Source of the DNA: Tractidigestivibacter sp050946515
GTDB lineage: Bacteria; Actinomycetota; Coriobacteriia; Coriobacteriales; Atopobiaceae
NCBI RefSeq assembly: GCF_050946515.1
Contig: NZ_JBMNUX010000006.1
Coordinates: forward strand, 83,291 to 147,290
Direction of reading: 5' to 3'
Length of the DNA stretch: 64,000 nt
Made by a program: the position numbers and the translations under genes. The first letter of the stretch is position 1. The number at the start of each line of letters is the position of its first letter. This document shows positions 29,011-36,030 of the stretch, one piece after another. Under the pieces are notes generated by a model, which saw nothing but the letters and a program-made list of their open reading frames with translations, was not told the DNA's origin and did no database searches.

Positions 29011-29101
29011 GTCGGAGTGGCGGAATTGGCAGACGCGCTAGCTTGAGGTGCTAGTGACTGACTAAAAGGTCGTGCGGGTTCAAGTCCCGCCTCCGACACC
29101 A
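29011..29101 (+). tRNA. tRNA-Leu (anticodon GAG)
   Basis: Acceptor GTCGGAG (29011–29017) pairs with CTCCGAC (29091–29097), then A and an encoded CCA. The D-arm has GGCGGAATTGGCAGACGC, the anticodon loop is TTGAGGT giving GAG, a long variable arm typical of leucine tRNA follows, and the T-arm has GGGTTCAAGTCCC. It has its own promoter and terminator. Confidence 0.97.
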
Positions 29102-29111
29102 CGAAATTTAG

Positions 29112-29137
29112 CGAGCCCCAACCGGGGCTCGTTTTTT
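29112..29137 (+). terminator. Terminator after tRNA-Leu
   Basis: CGAGCCCC (29112–29119) pairs with GGGGCTCG (29124–29131) with a 4-base loop, followed by six T. Confidence 0.9.
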
Positions 29138-29270
29138 ATGCCGATTGCCGCCCGTCCTCCCTGGCCCACCGTCTGGCAGCTGTGCCCCGTTCGTATCGCT
29201 GTCGAAACCTTCCTGTAGCGAACGAGAACTAGCATCAAACTACTCAATAGTTTTAGGGAAGGGGAGAGCG

Positions 29271-29699
29271 ATGATTGACCAGGTTACTGTTTGCTTGCCC
29301 AACGAGCCGGGAAGCCTTGCGAAAGTCTGTCACCTTCTTGGCGAGGTGGACATTCAAATTCATGCCATCATGATTGCCGACACGACCGATTTCAGCACGG
29401 TTCGCCTCATTTGCGACCGTCCTGCGGAGGCTGAGAAGCTCCTCGCCTCTAAGGACTATACCGTCATGCTCACGCAGGTCGTCGCCGTCGAAGTCACCAA
29501 CGAGCCTGGCGGACTTGCCGCATTGCTCGATCATCTCTCGTCTTGCGACCTCAACCTGGAGTACGCTTATACCTGCTCCATTGAGGGTAGGACCATCGAT
29601 ATCATCAAGGTTACGGGAGAGCCGCTTGAGGTCAAGCTGCAAGAAAGCAACCTCGTGATGGTTCCCGCCGATCAGATTTACGCACGCCCAGGCGCATAG
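29271..29699 (+). CDS. Tandem ACT-domain protein
   Basis: 142 residues from ATG 29271 (GGGAAGGGGAG upstream). Two ACT repeats are visible: VTVCLPNEPGSLAKVCHLLG at the N-terminus and VAVEVTNEPGGLAALLDHLS near residue 65, each a small-ligand-binding beta-alpha-beta unit with the EPG turn where amino acids usually bind. Free-standing ACT pairs act as amino-acid sensors. It sits 71 bp upstream of the phosphatase gene and may share its transcript. The ligand and partner are unknown. Confidence 0.85.
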   Translation: MIDQVTVCLPNEPGSLAKVCHLLGEVDIQIHAIMIADTTDFSTVRLICDRPAEAEKLLASKDYTVMLTQVVAVEVTNEPGGLAALLDHLSSCDLNLEYAYTCSIEGRTIDIIKVTGEPLEVKLQESNLVMVPADQIYARPGA

Positions 29700-29769
29700 C
29701 TTCGTCCAGGGAGCTTCCTCTTCCTGATGCGACCGCTGCGTTTGGCTGCGTTCGGGAAGAGGACGAGAC

Positions 29770-32022
29770 GTGGCAAACAACGCACTGAGCGTACGCATGG
29801 AAGGACTTGGCGAGAACGGTGCCGTCGGGACGTTGTCCCGCCTCATGCAGCTGGTAAACGAGGCGATTGTCGTATTCGACATGTTCGGTCAGATTCTTCT
29901 GGCGAACGACCAGGCGACGCTGCTGTTCTGCCGCGAGGGCGAGAGGCTCGTGAACAAGAACGTTGCCGACCTCTTCGCGCCCGTTGACACCCCGCCGGAG
30001 GCGGTGGGGCCAAATCCCGGGACTTTCTCGCCAACCGATCTGCCATTTCCCGTTGACGGCTCATCAAAGCTTGTCAATCGCTCGGCACCGGATGGTACGC
30101 CGCTGACGCTCTGGGTTCGCTGCGACCACATTCCCGCTCCTGGCGAGACCTATCTTATGGTGGCGCTTCCCGCAGACGAGAACGAGCAAGCATTCCAGGC
30201 TGGCGAGCGCGAGCTTGACGAGCTGCGCCATGCAAACCACCAGCTCTCGGGTGCCTTGAACATCGTTCTCGACACGCTTGACTCGCGTGACGTCAGCACG
30301 CTCTTCTCGCGCGTGATTGACGAGATCACCTCAACGATGGAAGCAGATGCAACGATTCTTTATCTGGCCGAGTCCGACGGCTATCACCTGCGCGGAATGT
30401 CCGAATCGCTTCGAGGCTCTCGGGTTCCCCGCTTTCTTGAGCCCGGTCGTACGGTGGCGTCTATCGCTATCGAGGTCGGCCACTCGCTGAGCCTGCGCGT
30501 TCTGCCCCCTGACTCGCAAGACCTTCGCAGGGGCCGCCTGCAGACGCGCGAGGTCGTGAACCAAGAGACCAAAGAGGTCCTTCGCGTGGGCGTCAGCTCC
30601 ATGCCGCCCTTCTCTTGCTTCTTTGTCGTGCCGGTGTGGTTCGGCAGCGACGTTATCGCAATCATCGAGGTCGGATGGAACAAGCTCCGCTCCACGTCTC
30701 GCGAGGACAGGCGACTGCTTGACGCCGTCGCGCACTATCTGTCCGTCCAGCTTGTCGGCGCTCTTTCCGCCATGCAAACGCAGCGCTCGGAACGCCTTGA
30801 GAGCCTTGGGACAACGCTTCGAGAAGAGCTCCTAGACGCGTCCGGCAAAGGGGACGACCTCGTTGAGGCAACGCGCAAGACCGTTTCCGAGGCGGCCGAG
30901 AGCCTCGACGCGCGCTACGTGCCCCTGTCGCTCAACACCCATCAGAACGTGCTTGTGGCTGATTTGCCAAACGCTGGCATGCGAGCCATCCCGCTTGACC
31001 TGGAGGAGGCCACCTCGGGGCGCTACATCGGCGGCGTGGCGGTAGTGAGCGTCGTGCCGGGCACCAAGGTCTACGACTGCCTTCACGAGCTTGGCGAGCC
31101 GTGCGTGGGGGCCCTTCTCGACTTCCTTGACTCAAGCGGCAACCACCGCGCGTGCATGCTCTTGAGGGAGGACGGCGCCGAGCCCCTAGACGAGCTTGAG
31201 CTGCGCTTCCTCCGGCGCCTGGGCGAGGACGTCCGTGACATCTCTCAGGGAGAGCTTGCACGCGAGCAGGACAAGCGCATCTCGCAGGCACTTCAGAGCG
31301 GCATGCAGAACGTCCTTCAGCGCGTGGACGGCATCACTGCGCATGGCATCTATTCTTCGGCCACGGCTGACGCGTTTGTGGGCGGAGACTTCTATGACCT
31401 CATCCGCCTGCCAGGTGGCCGCGCCTGCGTGATCATGGGGGACGTCTCGGGCAAGGGCGTCGAGGCGGCATCGGTCTCTGCGGCCGTCAAGACGGCGCTT
31501 GGCGCCTATTCGTGGGAGGGCCTGCCGCCCGCTTCCATGGTTCGCTCGCTGAACGACTTCCTTCTGGGCTTCTCGCGCATCGAGACCTTTGCGACGCTGT
31601 TCGTGGGCATCATCGACCTTCCTTCGGCAACGCTTACGTACTGCTCCGCAGGCCACCCGCCCGCGGTCCTTTGGCGTGCAAAGACCGGAGAGATTGACAT
31701 GCTAGACGTGCAGTCGGGCGTGGTGGGCGCCTTCCATGACATGAACTACCAGGATGGACGCGAGCACCTACACGAAGGCGACGTGCTGTTGCTCTATACC
31801 GACGGCACCACTGAGGCGCGCTCGCCCTCGGGGGCGTTCTTCGGGGAGGACGGCCTTCGCGACATGGTGATGGACGAGGTGAGCAAGGACGACTTCGACC
31901 ACCTTCTCGAGCGGTTCCTGCAGCGCCTTGACGCGTTCACGGGGAGCCGCTTGGATGACGACGTGGCCATGGTCGCCGTGCGCTTTGACTCGCTGGGAGA
32001 CGCAGGAGAAGACGAGAAATAG
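29770..32022 (+). CDS. PAS–GAF–SpoIIE serine phosphatase
   Basis: 750 residues, GTG start at 29770 with GGGAAGAGG upstream. Residues about 20–140 resemble a PAS sensor (LMQLVNEAIVVFDMFGQILLANDQA). About 170–340 resembles a GAF domain (DEITSTMEADATILYLAESD). The C-terminal 240 residues are a PP2C-type SpoIIE domain: FVGGDFYDLIRLPGG, VIMGDVSGKGVEAASVSA, YCSAGHPPAVLW and LLYTDGTTEARSP supply metal-binding aspartates. RsbU/SpoIIE enzymes dephosphorylate a STAS anti-anti-sigma factor. The STAS domain encoded in the next gene is the obvious substrate. No membrane segment is seen, so it is cytoplasmic. Confidence 0.88.
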   Translation: MANNALSVRMEGLGENGAVGTLSRLMQLVNEAIVVFDMFGQILLANDQATLLFCREGERLVNKNVADLFAPVDTPPEAVGPNPGTFSPTDLPFPVDGSSKLVNRSAPDGTPLTLWVRCDHIPAPGETYLMVALPADENEQAFQAGERELDELRHANHQLSGALNIVLDTLDSRDVSTLFSRVIDEITSTMEADATILYLAESDGYHLRGMSESLRGSRVPRFLEPGRTVASIAIEVGHSLSLRVLPPDSQDLRRGRLQTREVVNQETKEVLRVGVSSMPPFSCFFVVPVWFGSDVIAIIEVGWNKLRSTSREDRRLLDAVAHYLSVQLVGALSAMQTQRSERLESLGTTLREELLDASGKGDDLVEATRKTVSEAAESLDARYVPLSLNTHQNVLVADLPNAGMRAIPLDLEEATSGRYIGGVAVVSVVPGTKVYDCLHELGEPCVGALLDFLDSSGNHRACMLLREDGAEPLDELELRFLRRLGEDVRDISQGELAREQDKRISQALQSGMQNVLQRVDGITAHGIYSSATADAFVGGDFYDLIRLPGGRACVIMGDVSGKGVEAASVSAAVKTALGAYSWEGLPPASMVRSLNDFLLGFSRIETFATLFVGIIDLPSATLTYCSAGHPPAVLWRAKTGEIDMLDVQSGVVGAFHDMNYQDGREHLHEGDVLLLYTDGTTEARSPSGAFFGEDGLRDMVMDEVSKDDFDHLLERFLQRLDAFTGSRLDDDVAMVAVRFDSLGDAGEDEK

Positions 32023-32131
32023 GGGCGCCGAGTGGGCAGAACGCTGGCGCGCCCACTGAATTCGTTTGCTCCGATTGAACAAACACGCACGATTTCAGCA
32101 TAGTTTGGCGGATATGGGGAAGCATTCCAAT

Positions 32132-32893
32132 ATGGAGAAGAAGACGCCAAACATAGCTGTAGTCAATGTCTTAGGCGACCTCGATGTGAAAAGCGTGCCT
32201 GCCCTCAGGCGCAACATCGAGGCGCTGATTGATGGCGGCTGCCGACGCGTGATCCTGAACATGTCCGATGTTGACTACGTCGACTCTGCGGGCATGGGCC
32301 TCATTTTGAAAGAGCTTCGGCGCATGCGCAAGATGGGCGGGCTCCTCTCGCTTACCAACGTTCGCCCGCGCGTCTATCGCAGCATGGCCATCATGCGCAT
32401 GATTGACTACATGCCCGTGATGCAGGAGGGCGGCAAGGGCAAGGTCAGCGAGCTTTCGCCGACCGTGCTGCCAAAGTGGCGCACCACCTTCCCCGTTGAC
32501 GCTGACGATTTGGGATCGGCGCGCGAGCGGGTGGGGGAGCTAATGCGAGAGCTGCCCTTCTCGGACGACGACGTGTTTGACATGACGCTTGCCTGCGGCG
32601 AGGCCATCGGCAACGCCGTCGACCATACCTGCGCGCAAGGCGTGCTGACGACCTTCTCTGCGTACCAAGACCGCGTCGTCGTCGACGTGGTCGATTGCGG
32701 CAGCGGCTTTGAGCTGCGGCCGGACGAGGAGCCTCCCGAGACCGGTCCGGAAGCCGAGCGCGGCCGCGGCATCAAGCTGATGCGCATGCTGGCCGACGCC
32801 GTCTCCATTGCGCCAAAGCCGTCGGGCGTCGGCACCGTGGTCAGGCTGGTGAAGCTGCTGCCTCATGGCAACGGAACGCTTGGAGTCTCGTAG
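32132..32893 (+). CDS. STAS anti-anti-sigma domain fused to an RsbW-like HATPase
   Basis: 253 residues if it starts at ATG 32132 (GGGGAAG 9 bp upstream); in-frame ATGs at 32114 and 32066 are alternatives. N-terminal STAS domain with the phosphorylatable serine in YVDSAGMGLILKELR. From about residue 125, an RsbW/SpoIIAB-type kinase: N-box CGEAIGNAVDHT, VVDVVDCGSGF and GRGIKLMRMLADAV. Normally these are two opposing proteins; here antagonist and kinase are one chain. With the upstream SpoIIE phosphatase they would form a partner switch. No sigma-factor gene is nearby, so the output is unknown. Confidence 0.88.
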   Translation: MEKKTPNIAVVNVLGDLDVKSVPALRRNIEALIDGGCRRVILNMSDVDYVDSAGMGLILKELRRMRKMGGLLSLTNVRPRVYRSMAIMRMIDYMPVMQEGGKGKVSELSPTVLPKWRTTFPVDADDLGSARERVGELMRELPFSDDDVFDMTLACGEAIGNAVDHTCAQGVLTTFSAYQDRVVVDVVDCGSGFELRPDEEPPETGPEAERGRGIKLMRMLADAVSIAPKPSGVGTVVRLVKLLPHGNGTLGVS

Positions 32894-32933
32894 CGGCTTC
32901 TCTCGTGCGGAGCTCCGCAAGTTGAGTTTATTG

Positions 32934-32955
32934 GCGCCCCTTCGGGCGCTTTTTT
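32934..32955 (+). terminator. Terminator after the STAS–HATPase gene
   Basis: GCGCCC (32934–32939) pairs with GGGCGC (32944–32949) around a CTTC loop, followed by six T. Confidence 0.85.
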
Positions 32956-33000
32956 GTAACGGATAAGTGCCAGCCCCGAGCGCGCGGGGATCTTGGCTGT

Positions 33001-33073
33001 CGGATTAGCAAACACCGCGCCCCGAAACTGGGGGTCATCCTCCCGGAATGGCGCCGCCGTGTTTGATAATCTG
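33001..33073. repeat. 73-bp inverted-repeat element, copy 5
   Basis: CGGATTAGCAAACACC on the left and CGTGTTTGATAATCTG on the right. CACC-to-GTG span is 49 bp, as in copies 3, 4 and 6, but the centre sequence differs completely. It lies between the STAS–HATPase terminator and the tRNA terminator. Confidence 0.8.
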
Positions 33074-33112
33074 CCGCGAAGGCTGGGGAGCCGGCGCATG
33101 GGCGAGCCGAGC

Positions 33113-33161
33113 CAAAAAGAAAGCCGGCGCCTCGCGGGGAGAGTCCCCTCGAGGCGCCGGC
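33113..33161 (-). terminator. Terminator of tRNA cassette 1 (minus strand)
   Basis: GCCGGCGCCTCG (33123–33134) and CGAGGCGCCGGC (33150–33161) form a 12-bp stem, followed on the minus strand by a T-rich tract (A-rich at 33113–33122). Confidence 0.85.
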
Positions 33162-33170
33162 GGCGTCTTC

Positions 33171-33244
33171 TGGAGGCGAGACCCGGATTCGAACCGGGGA
33201 TGGGGGCTTTGCAGGCCCTTGCCTTACCACTTGGCCATCTCGCC
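33171..33244 (-). tRNA. tRNA-Cys (anticodon GCA), cassette 1
   Basis: On the minus strand the acceptor GGCGAGA pairs with TCTCGCC and CCA is encoded (TGG at 33171–33173). Anticodon loop CTGCAAA gives GCA. It is downstream of tRNA-Gly in the same transcript, separated by an 11-bp hairpin at 33256–33281 that probably guides processing. Identical to the copy at 35061. Confidence 0.96.
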
Positions 33245-33290
33245 GAATTATGGCACGGGCCGGAATCCCTTCCGGCCCGTGGGGTTCGCA

Positions 33291-33366
33291 TGGAGCGGGC
33301 TACGGGGTTCGAACCCGCGACCTCCACCTTGGCAAGGTGGCGCGCTACCAACTGCGCCAAGCCCGC
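33291..33366 (-). tRNA. tRNA-Gly (anticodon GCC), cassette 1
   Basis: Minus strand: acceptor GCGGGCT pairs with AGCCCGC, anticodon loop TTGCCAA gives GCC, T-arm GGGTTCGAACCCC, CCA encoded at 33291–33293. Three identical genes occur in the window (also 35181 and 48989). Confidence 0.97.
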
Positions 33367-33379
33367 GAACGCGTTATTG

Positions 33380-33408
33380 AGGATACGCGATTAGAGGCGC
33401 ATCTGCAA
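33380..33408 (-). promoter_or_regulatory. Promoter of tRNA cassette 1
   Basis: On the minus strand TTGCAG (33403–33408) and TATCCT (33380–33385) are exactly 17 bp apart, 13 bp upstream of tRNA-Gly. Confidence 0.7.
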
Positions 33409-33576
33409 GGGTTAAATTGGGCAATTTCCAGCTCGCATGCATTCAATGGGACCAGAAGGCGCATTCGGCAGTGCGTGGGCGCCGTGCTTGCGGGCGAGAA
33501 AACTTTCTCCCTGTCATTTCATGCGCTTCTCGCTGACGGATACAATGCAAGCAACGCATAGCAAGAGGGGGTCACT

Positions 33577-34488
33577 ATGGACGTTGAGCAGGTGAGACAG
33601 TTTGTCGAGGTCATGCATGTTGGGACGGTCTCCGGCGCCGCGAAGAAGCTGAACATCTCTCAGCCAGCGCTCTCTCGCTCGCTCAAGCGGCTTGAGAGCG
33701 AGCTCGGAGGCCCGCTCTTCGAGCGCGGATCAAACAGCCTGCGCCCAAACGAGCAGGCCCGTGCCGCCCTTCCGGCTGCGGAAGAGCTTGTCCGCTCGGC
33801 TCAGCGCATGCGCGACGACATTGCGACCTCAAGGCTGAAAAGCGAGATGCTGCGCATCGGCACCGTAGCGCCTGCGCCGCTGTGGTATCTGACCTCGTTT
33901 GTCGTGGAGAGCCTGCCAGGCACGATGTTCAGGCAGGAGATGCTCGAGGAGGATGCCCTCGAGCAGCGCGTCTATGACGGTACGCTTGACGTCGCCATAG
34001 CGATGCGCAAGGTGCCGGGAATGCGTTGCCGGCTCTTCATGCGCGAGAACCTGTACCTGTCGGCGCCCGAAGGCCATCCGCTTGCTTCAAGGTCGTCAGT
34101 CTCCTTTGGCGACCTGGACTATGAGACCTACATCCTTTACGACACCATCGGGTTCTGGAATGGCGTTCACGAGCGCATGATGCCCCACGCGCTTTTCATC
34201 CGCCAGTCCGACAGGCAGGTTTTTAGGGAGCTCATGCGCACGACGAGAGCTCTTGGCTTCGCGAGCGACGCTCCAGTGGTGATATACCAGCAACATCTGA
34301 AGAGCGAGCAGGACGACCCGGTCAAGCGTGTCGCGGTGCCCATCACCGATCCCGAAGCGCACGCGAGCTTCTATCTTGTGGCACGCCCAGATTTGCTCGA
34401 GACGAACGAAGCAGTCGCGACGATCATGGAGGCGGTGCCGTCGCTTGAAGAGGAGAGCGACGGCTCTGACGGCTCTGGGAAGAGCTAG
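33577..34488 (+). CDS. LysR-family transcriptional regulator
   Basis: 303 residues. The N-terminal winged helix-turn-helix is typical (MDVEQVRQFVEVMHVGTVSG, AAKKLNISQPALSRSLKRLE), followed by a dimerisation helix and a periplasmic-binding-like effector domain. The C-terminus is a short Ser/Asp/Gly tail. ATG follows AGAGGGGG. The gene stands alone between the duplicated tRNA cassettes, with no divergent neighbour that would suggest a target or effector. Confidence 0.92.
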   Translation: MDVEQVRQFVEVMHVGTVSGAAKKLNISQPALSRSLKRLESELGGPLFERGSNSLRPNEQARAALPAAEELVRSAQRMRDDIATSRLKSEMLRIGTVAPAPLWYLTSFVVESLPGTMFRQEMLEEDALEQRVYDGTLDVAIAMRKVPGMRCRLFMRENLYLSAPEGHPLASRSSVSFGDLDYETYILYDTIGFWNGVHERMMPHALFIRQSDRQVFRELMRTTRALGFASDAPVVIYQQHLKSEQDDPVKRVAVPITDPEAHASFYLVARPDLLETNEAVATIMEAVPSLEEESDGSDGSGKS

Positions 34489-34558
34489 GTCAGGCGTTTT
34501 CTAGAATTGGTGTTGCGGCGGTGCCGCTCCACGGCAGCCCAGGGAAGGGGGCGCCGGC

Positions 34559-34629
34559 GGATTATCAGACACCAGACGCCGCGAAGCTGTTTGAGCTCCC
34601 CTGAAATGTCTTGCCGTGTTTGTTAATCC
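34559..34629. repeat. 73-bp inverted-repeat element, copy 6
   Basis: GGATTATCAGACACC on the left and CGTGTTTGTTAATCC on the right, span from CACC to GTG 49 bp. The most diverged copy, located 70 bp after the LysR gene. Confidence 0.75.
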
Positions 34630-34824
34630 TGGCCTGCGGGCAGGTCGTCGTGGGAGAGTCGGTTGCTACTGCTACGGGGCTGGCCTGTCGCTATAGGAGG
34701 ATTCGGCAGGGGGGAGCGATGGCTCATTGGCGTTGCGTGGACGCTGGTTTTTCTTTTCGAAGAAAGGATTTCGATTCTCGGATGCGCTATTAGTCGTTTC
34801 GAGGCACAAGGCTGGAGGCAGGTT

Positions 34825-34970
34825 TTGAAAAATTGCGGTTGTAGGTCAAAATTGAGGTTAGCGTAGAGTTTTCTTACTTTAACTTGGCAAAGAATTGCAG
34901 GTAGAAAAATGTTACCTTTTCGGTGATACTTAGCCAATGCAATACTTTTGACCTACAACCGCAAATTTCA
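34825..34970. mobile_element. MITE-like inverted-repeat element
   Basis: TTGCGGTTGTAGGTCAAAA (34833–34851) and its exact complement (34946–34964) are 94 bp apart, and similarity extends a few bases outward to TTGAAA on both sides. The interior is AT-rich and has no open frame. Perfect terminal repeats, about 145 bp total size and base composition unlike its surroundings fit a miniature transposable element or a long-looped RNA hairpin. No clear target-site duplication was found. The rest of 34489–35012 is non-coding and AT-rich after 34700. Confidence 0.5.
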
Positions 34971-35012
34971 AGAGCGCAGGCATTAAAGCCCTCCGGAATT
35001 TGCACAAAGCCA

Positions 35013-35051
35013 GAAGAAAAAAGACCGACCGTCCGCAAGGGAAGGTCGGTC
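35013..35051 (-). terminator. Terminator of tRNA cassette 2 (minus strand)
   Basis: GACCGACC (35023–35030) pairs with GGTCGGTC (35044–35051), followed on the minus strand by a T-run (A-rich at 35013–35022). It differs from the terminator of cassette 1, so the duplication did not include it. Confidence 0.85.
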
Positions 35052-35060
35052 ATCATTTTC

Positions 35061-35134
35061 TGGAGGCGAGACCCGGATTCGAACCGGGGATGGGGGCTTT
35101 GCAGGCCCTTGCCTTACCACTTGGCCATCTCGCC
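35061..35134 (-). tRNA. tRNA-Cys (anticodon GCA), cassette 2
   Basis: Identical to the tRNA-Cys at 33171–33244, with the same spacing to the upstream tRNA-Gly. CCA is encoded. Confidence 0.96.
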
Positions 35135-35180
35135 GAATTAAGGCACGGGCCGGAATCCCTTCCGGCCCGTGGGGTTCGCA

Positions 35181-35256
35181 TGGAGCGGGCTACGGGGTTC
35201 GAACCCGCGACCTCCACCTTGGCAAGGTGGCGCGCTACCAACTGCGCCAAGCCCGC
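35181..35256 (-). tRNA. tRNA-Gly (anticodon GCC), cassette 2
   Basis: Identical to the tRNA-Gly at 33291–33366. The inter-tRNA hairpin is preserved; the only difference I see across about 199 bp is one base near 35140. Confidence 0.97.
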
Positions 35257-35270
35257 AGACATGAGAAATT

Positions 35271-35299
35271 ATTATAGACAGATAACGCCTTATTTGCAA
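35271..35299 (-). promoter_or_regulatory. Promoter of tRNA cassette 2
   Basis: On the minus strand TTGCAA (35294–35299) and a perfect TATAAT (35271–35276) are 17 bp apart. It is stronger by consensus than the cassette 1 promoter and unrelated in the spacer. Confidence 0.8.
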
Positions 35300-35379
35300 G
35301 AAGCGCCGAATAGATTTTCAGCTATCTCACTGCCTTATTGAGCGGGTCGCCTCTGTCTTGCCTGCGCTTAGCGAGAACG

Positions 35380-36030
35380 TTAGCGCTCCTTGCGCAGCCG
35401 CAAAACGTCTAGCTGTGTGGAACTTACGGAAGAGCAGTACAGCGTTAGGTCCCAATCGTCTGCGCCCTTTACCAGAGAGGGGTCATCACTTGCGGAGAGA
35501 GTTTCTCCTGAGACGACCTCGTAAGTCTCGGTCGAACCGTCCGCAAGTTGCAATGAAACCTTCTCGCCGTCTGGCACGCGCTCGATGCCCTCAAAGCACC
35601 CCTTGAGGTTCGGTCCCGAAATCACGAGATTGCCGCTGGAGACAGAACCAGAGACGACTCCTGGACAGTGCTGACCCTCGCTCCAAGATGCTGTTACGGG
35701 GAGGGCTGTATCAAGTGCTGGCAGATTGAGGATGCCAACATAAGAAATGCCATCAACCTGCACTGAAAGCAAATCGGCAGACTGCATGCTGGGGGACGAG
35801 CCAGGCAGCTCTCCTTGAAGCTTCTCGACAACCCCCGCGTTCTCAGCCGCCCATTGCCCTGCAAGCACATTCCGGTATGCCATGAGGGCGACACCTGCCA
35901 CTACCAGCGCTGCCAGTAGGCCGCCTATCACCCACACGACCCTTGCTGCGACGCGGTGGGAAGCGGAAGGCGCCCCTGACCTTGCAGGGGCGCCCTGAGC
36001 TCTCGCTTGTGCGTCCGATCGCTTATTCAC
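35380..36030 (-). CDS. Sortase-like protein lacking the catalytic histidine
   Basis: 216 residues from GTG 36030, which overlaps the adhesin stop by 8 bp with AGGAAG upstream. One N-terminal membrane helix (VVWVIGGLLAALVVAGVALM) is followed by a sortase-type beta-barrel: ILNLPALDTALPV, GNLVISGPNLKGCFEGIERV, GEKVSLQLADGSTETYEVV, DWDLTLYCSSVSSTQLDVL. The cysteine (TLYC) is kept, but the usual GH[NR] reads GPN and the arginine after the Cys appears to be Gln. So it is a sortase fold with one or two catalytic residues lost, either an inactive scaffold or an enzyme with different chemistry. It is last in the pilus operon, translationally coupled to the giant adhesin. Confidence 0.75.
   Translation of the reverse strand: MNKRSDAQARAQGAPARSGAPSASHRVAARVVWVIGGLLAALVVAGVALMAYRNVLAGQWAAENAGVVEKLQGELPGSSPSMQSADLLSVQVDGISYVGILNLPALDTALPVTASWSEGQHCPGVVSGSVSSGNLVISGPNLKGCFEGIERVPDGEKVSLQLADGSTETYEVVSGETLSASDDPSLVKGADDWDLTLYCSSVSSTQLDVLRLRKER

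Noticed and set aside
33048..33380. Frames across the tRNA-Cys/tRNA-Gly cassette
   Set aside because: They are translations of tRNA genes. The same short frames recur at 35000 and 48850 wherever the tRNAs are repeated.
33171..35256. Phage or integrative-element attachment at the duplicated tRNAs
   Set aside because: There is no integrase gene, and the repeat includes whole tRNAs plus a spacer and not the 3' end of one tRNA as expected for an attachment site.
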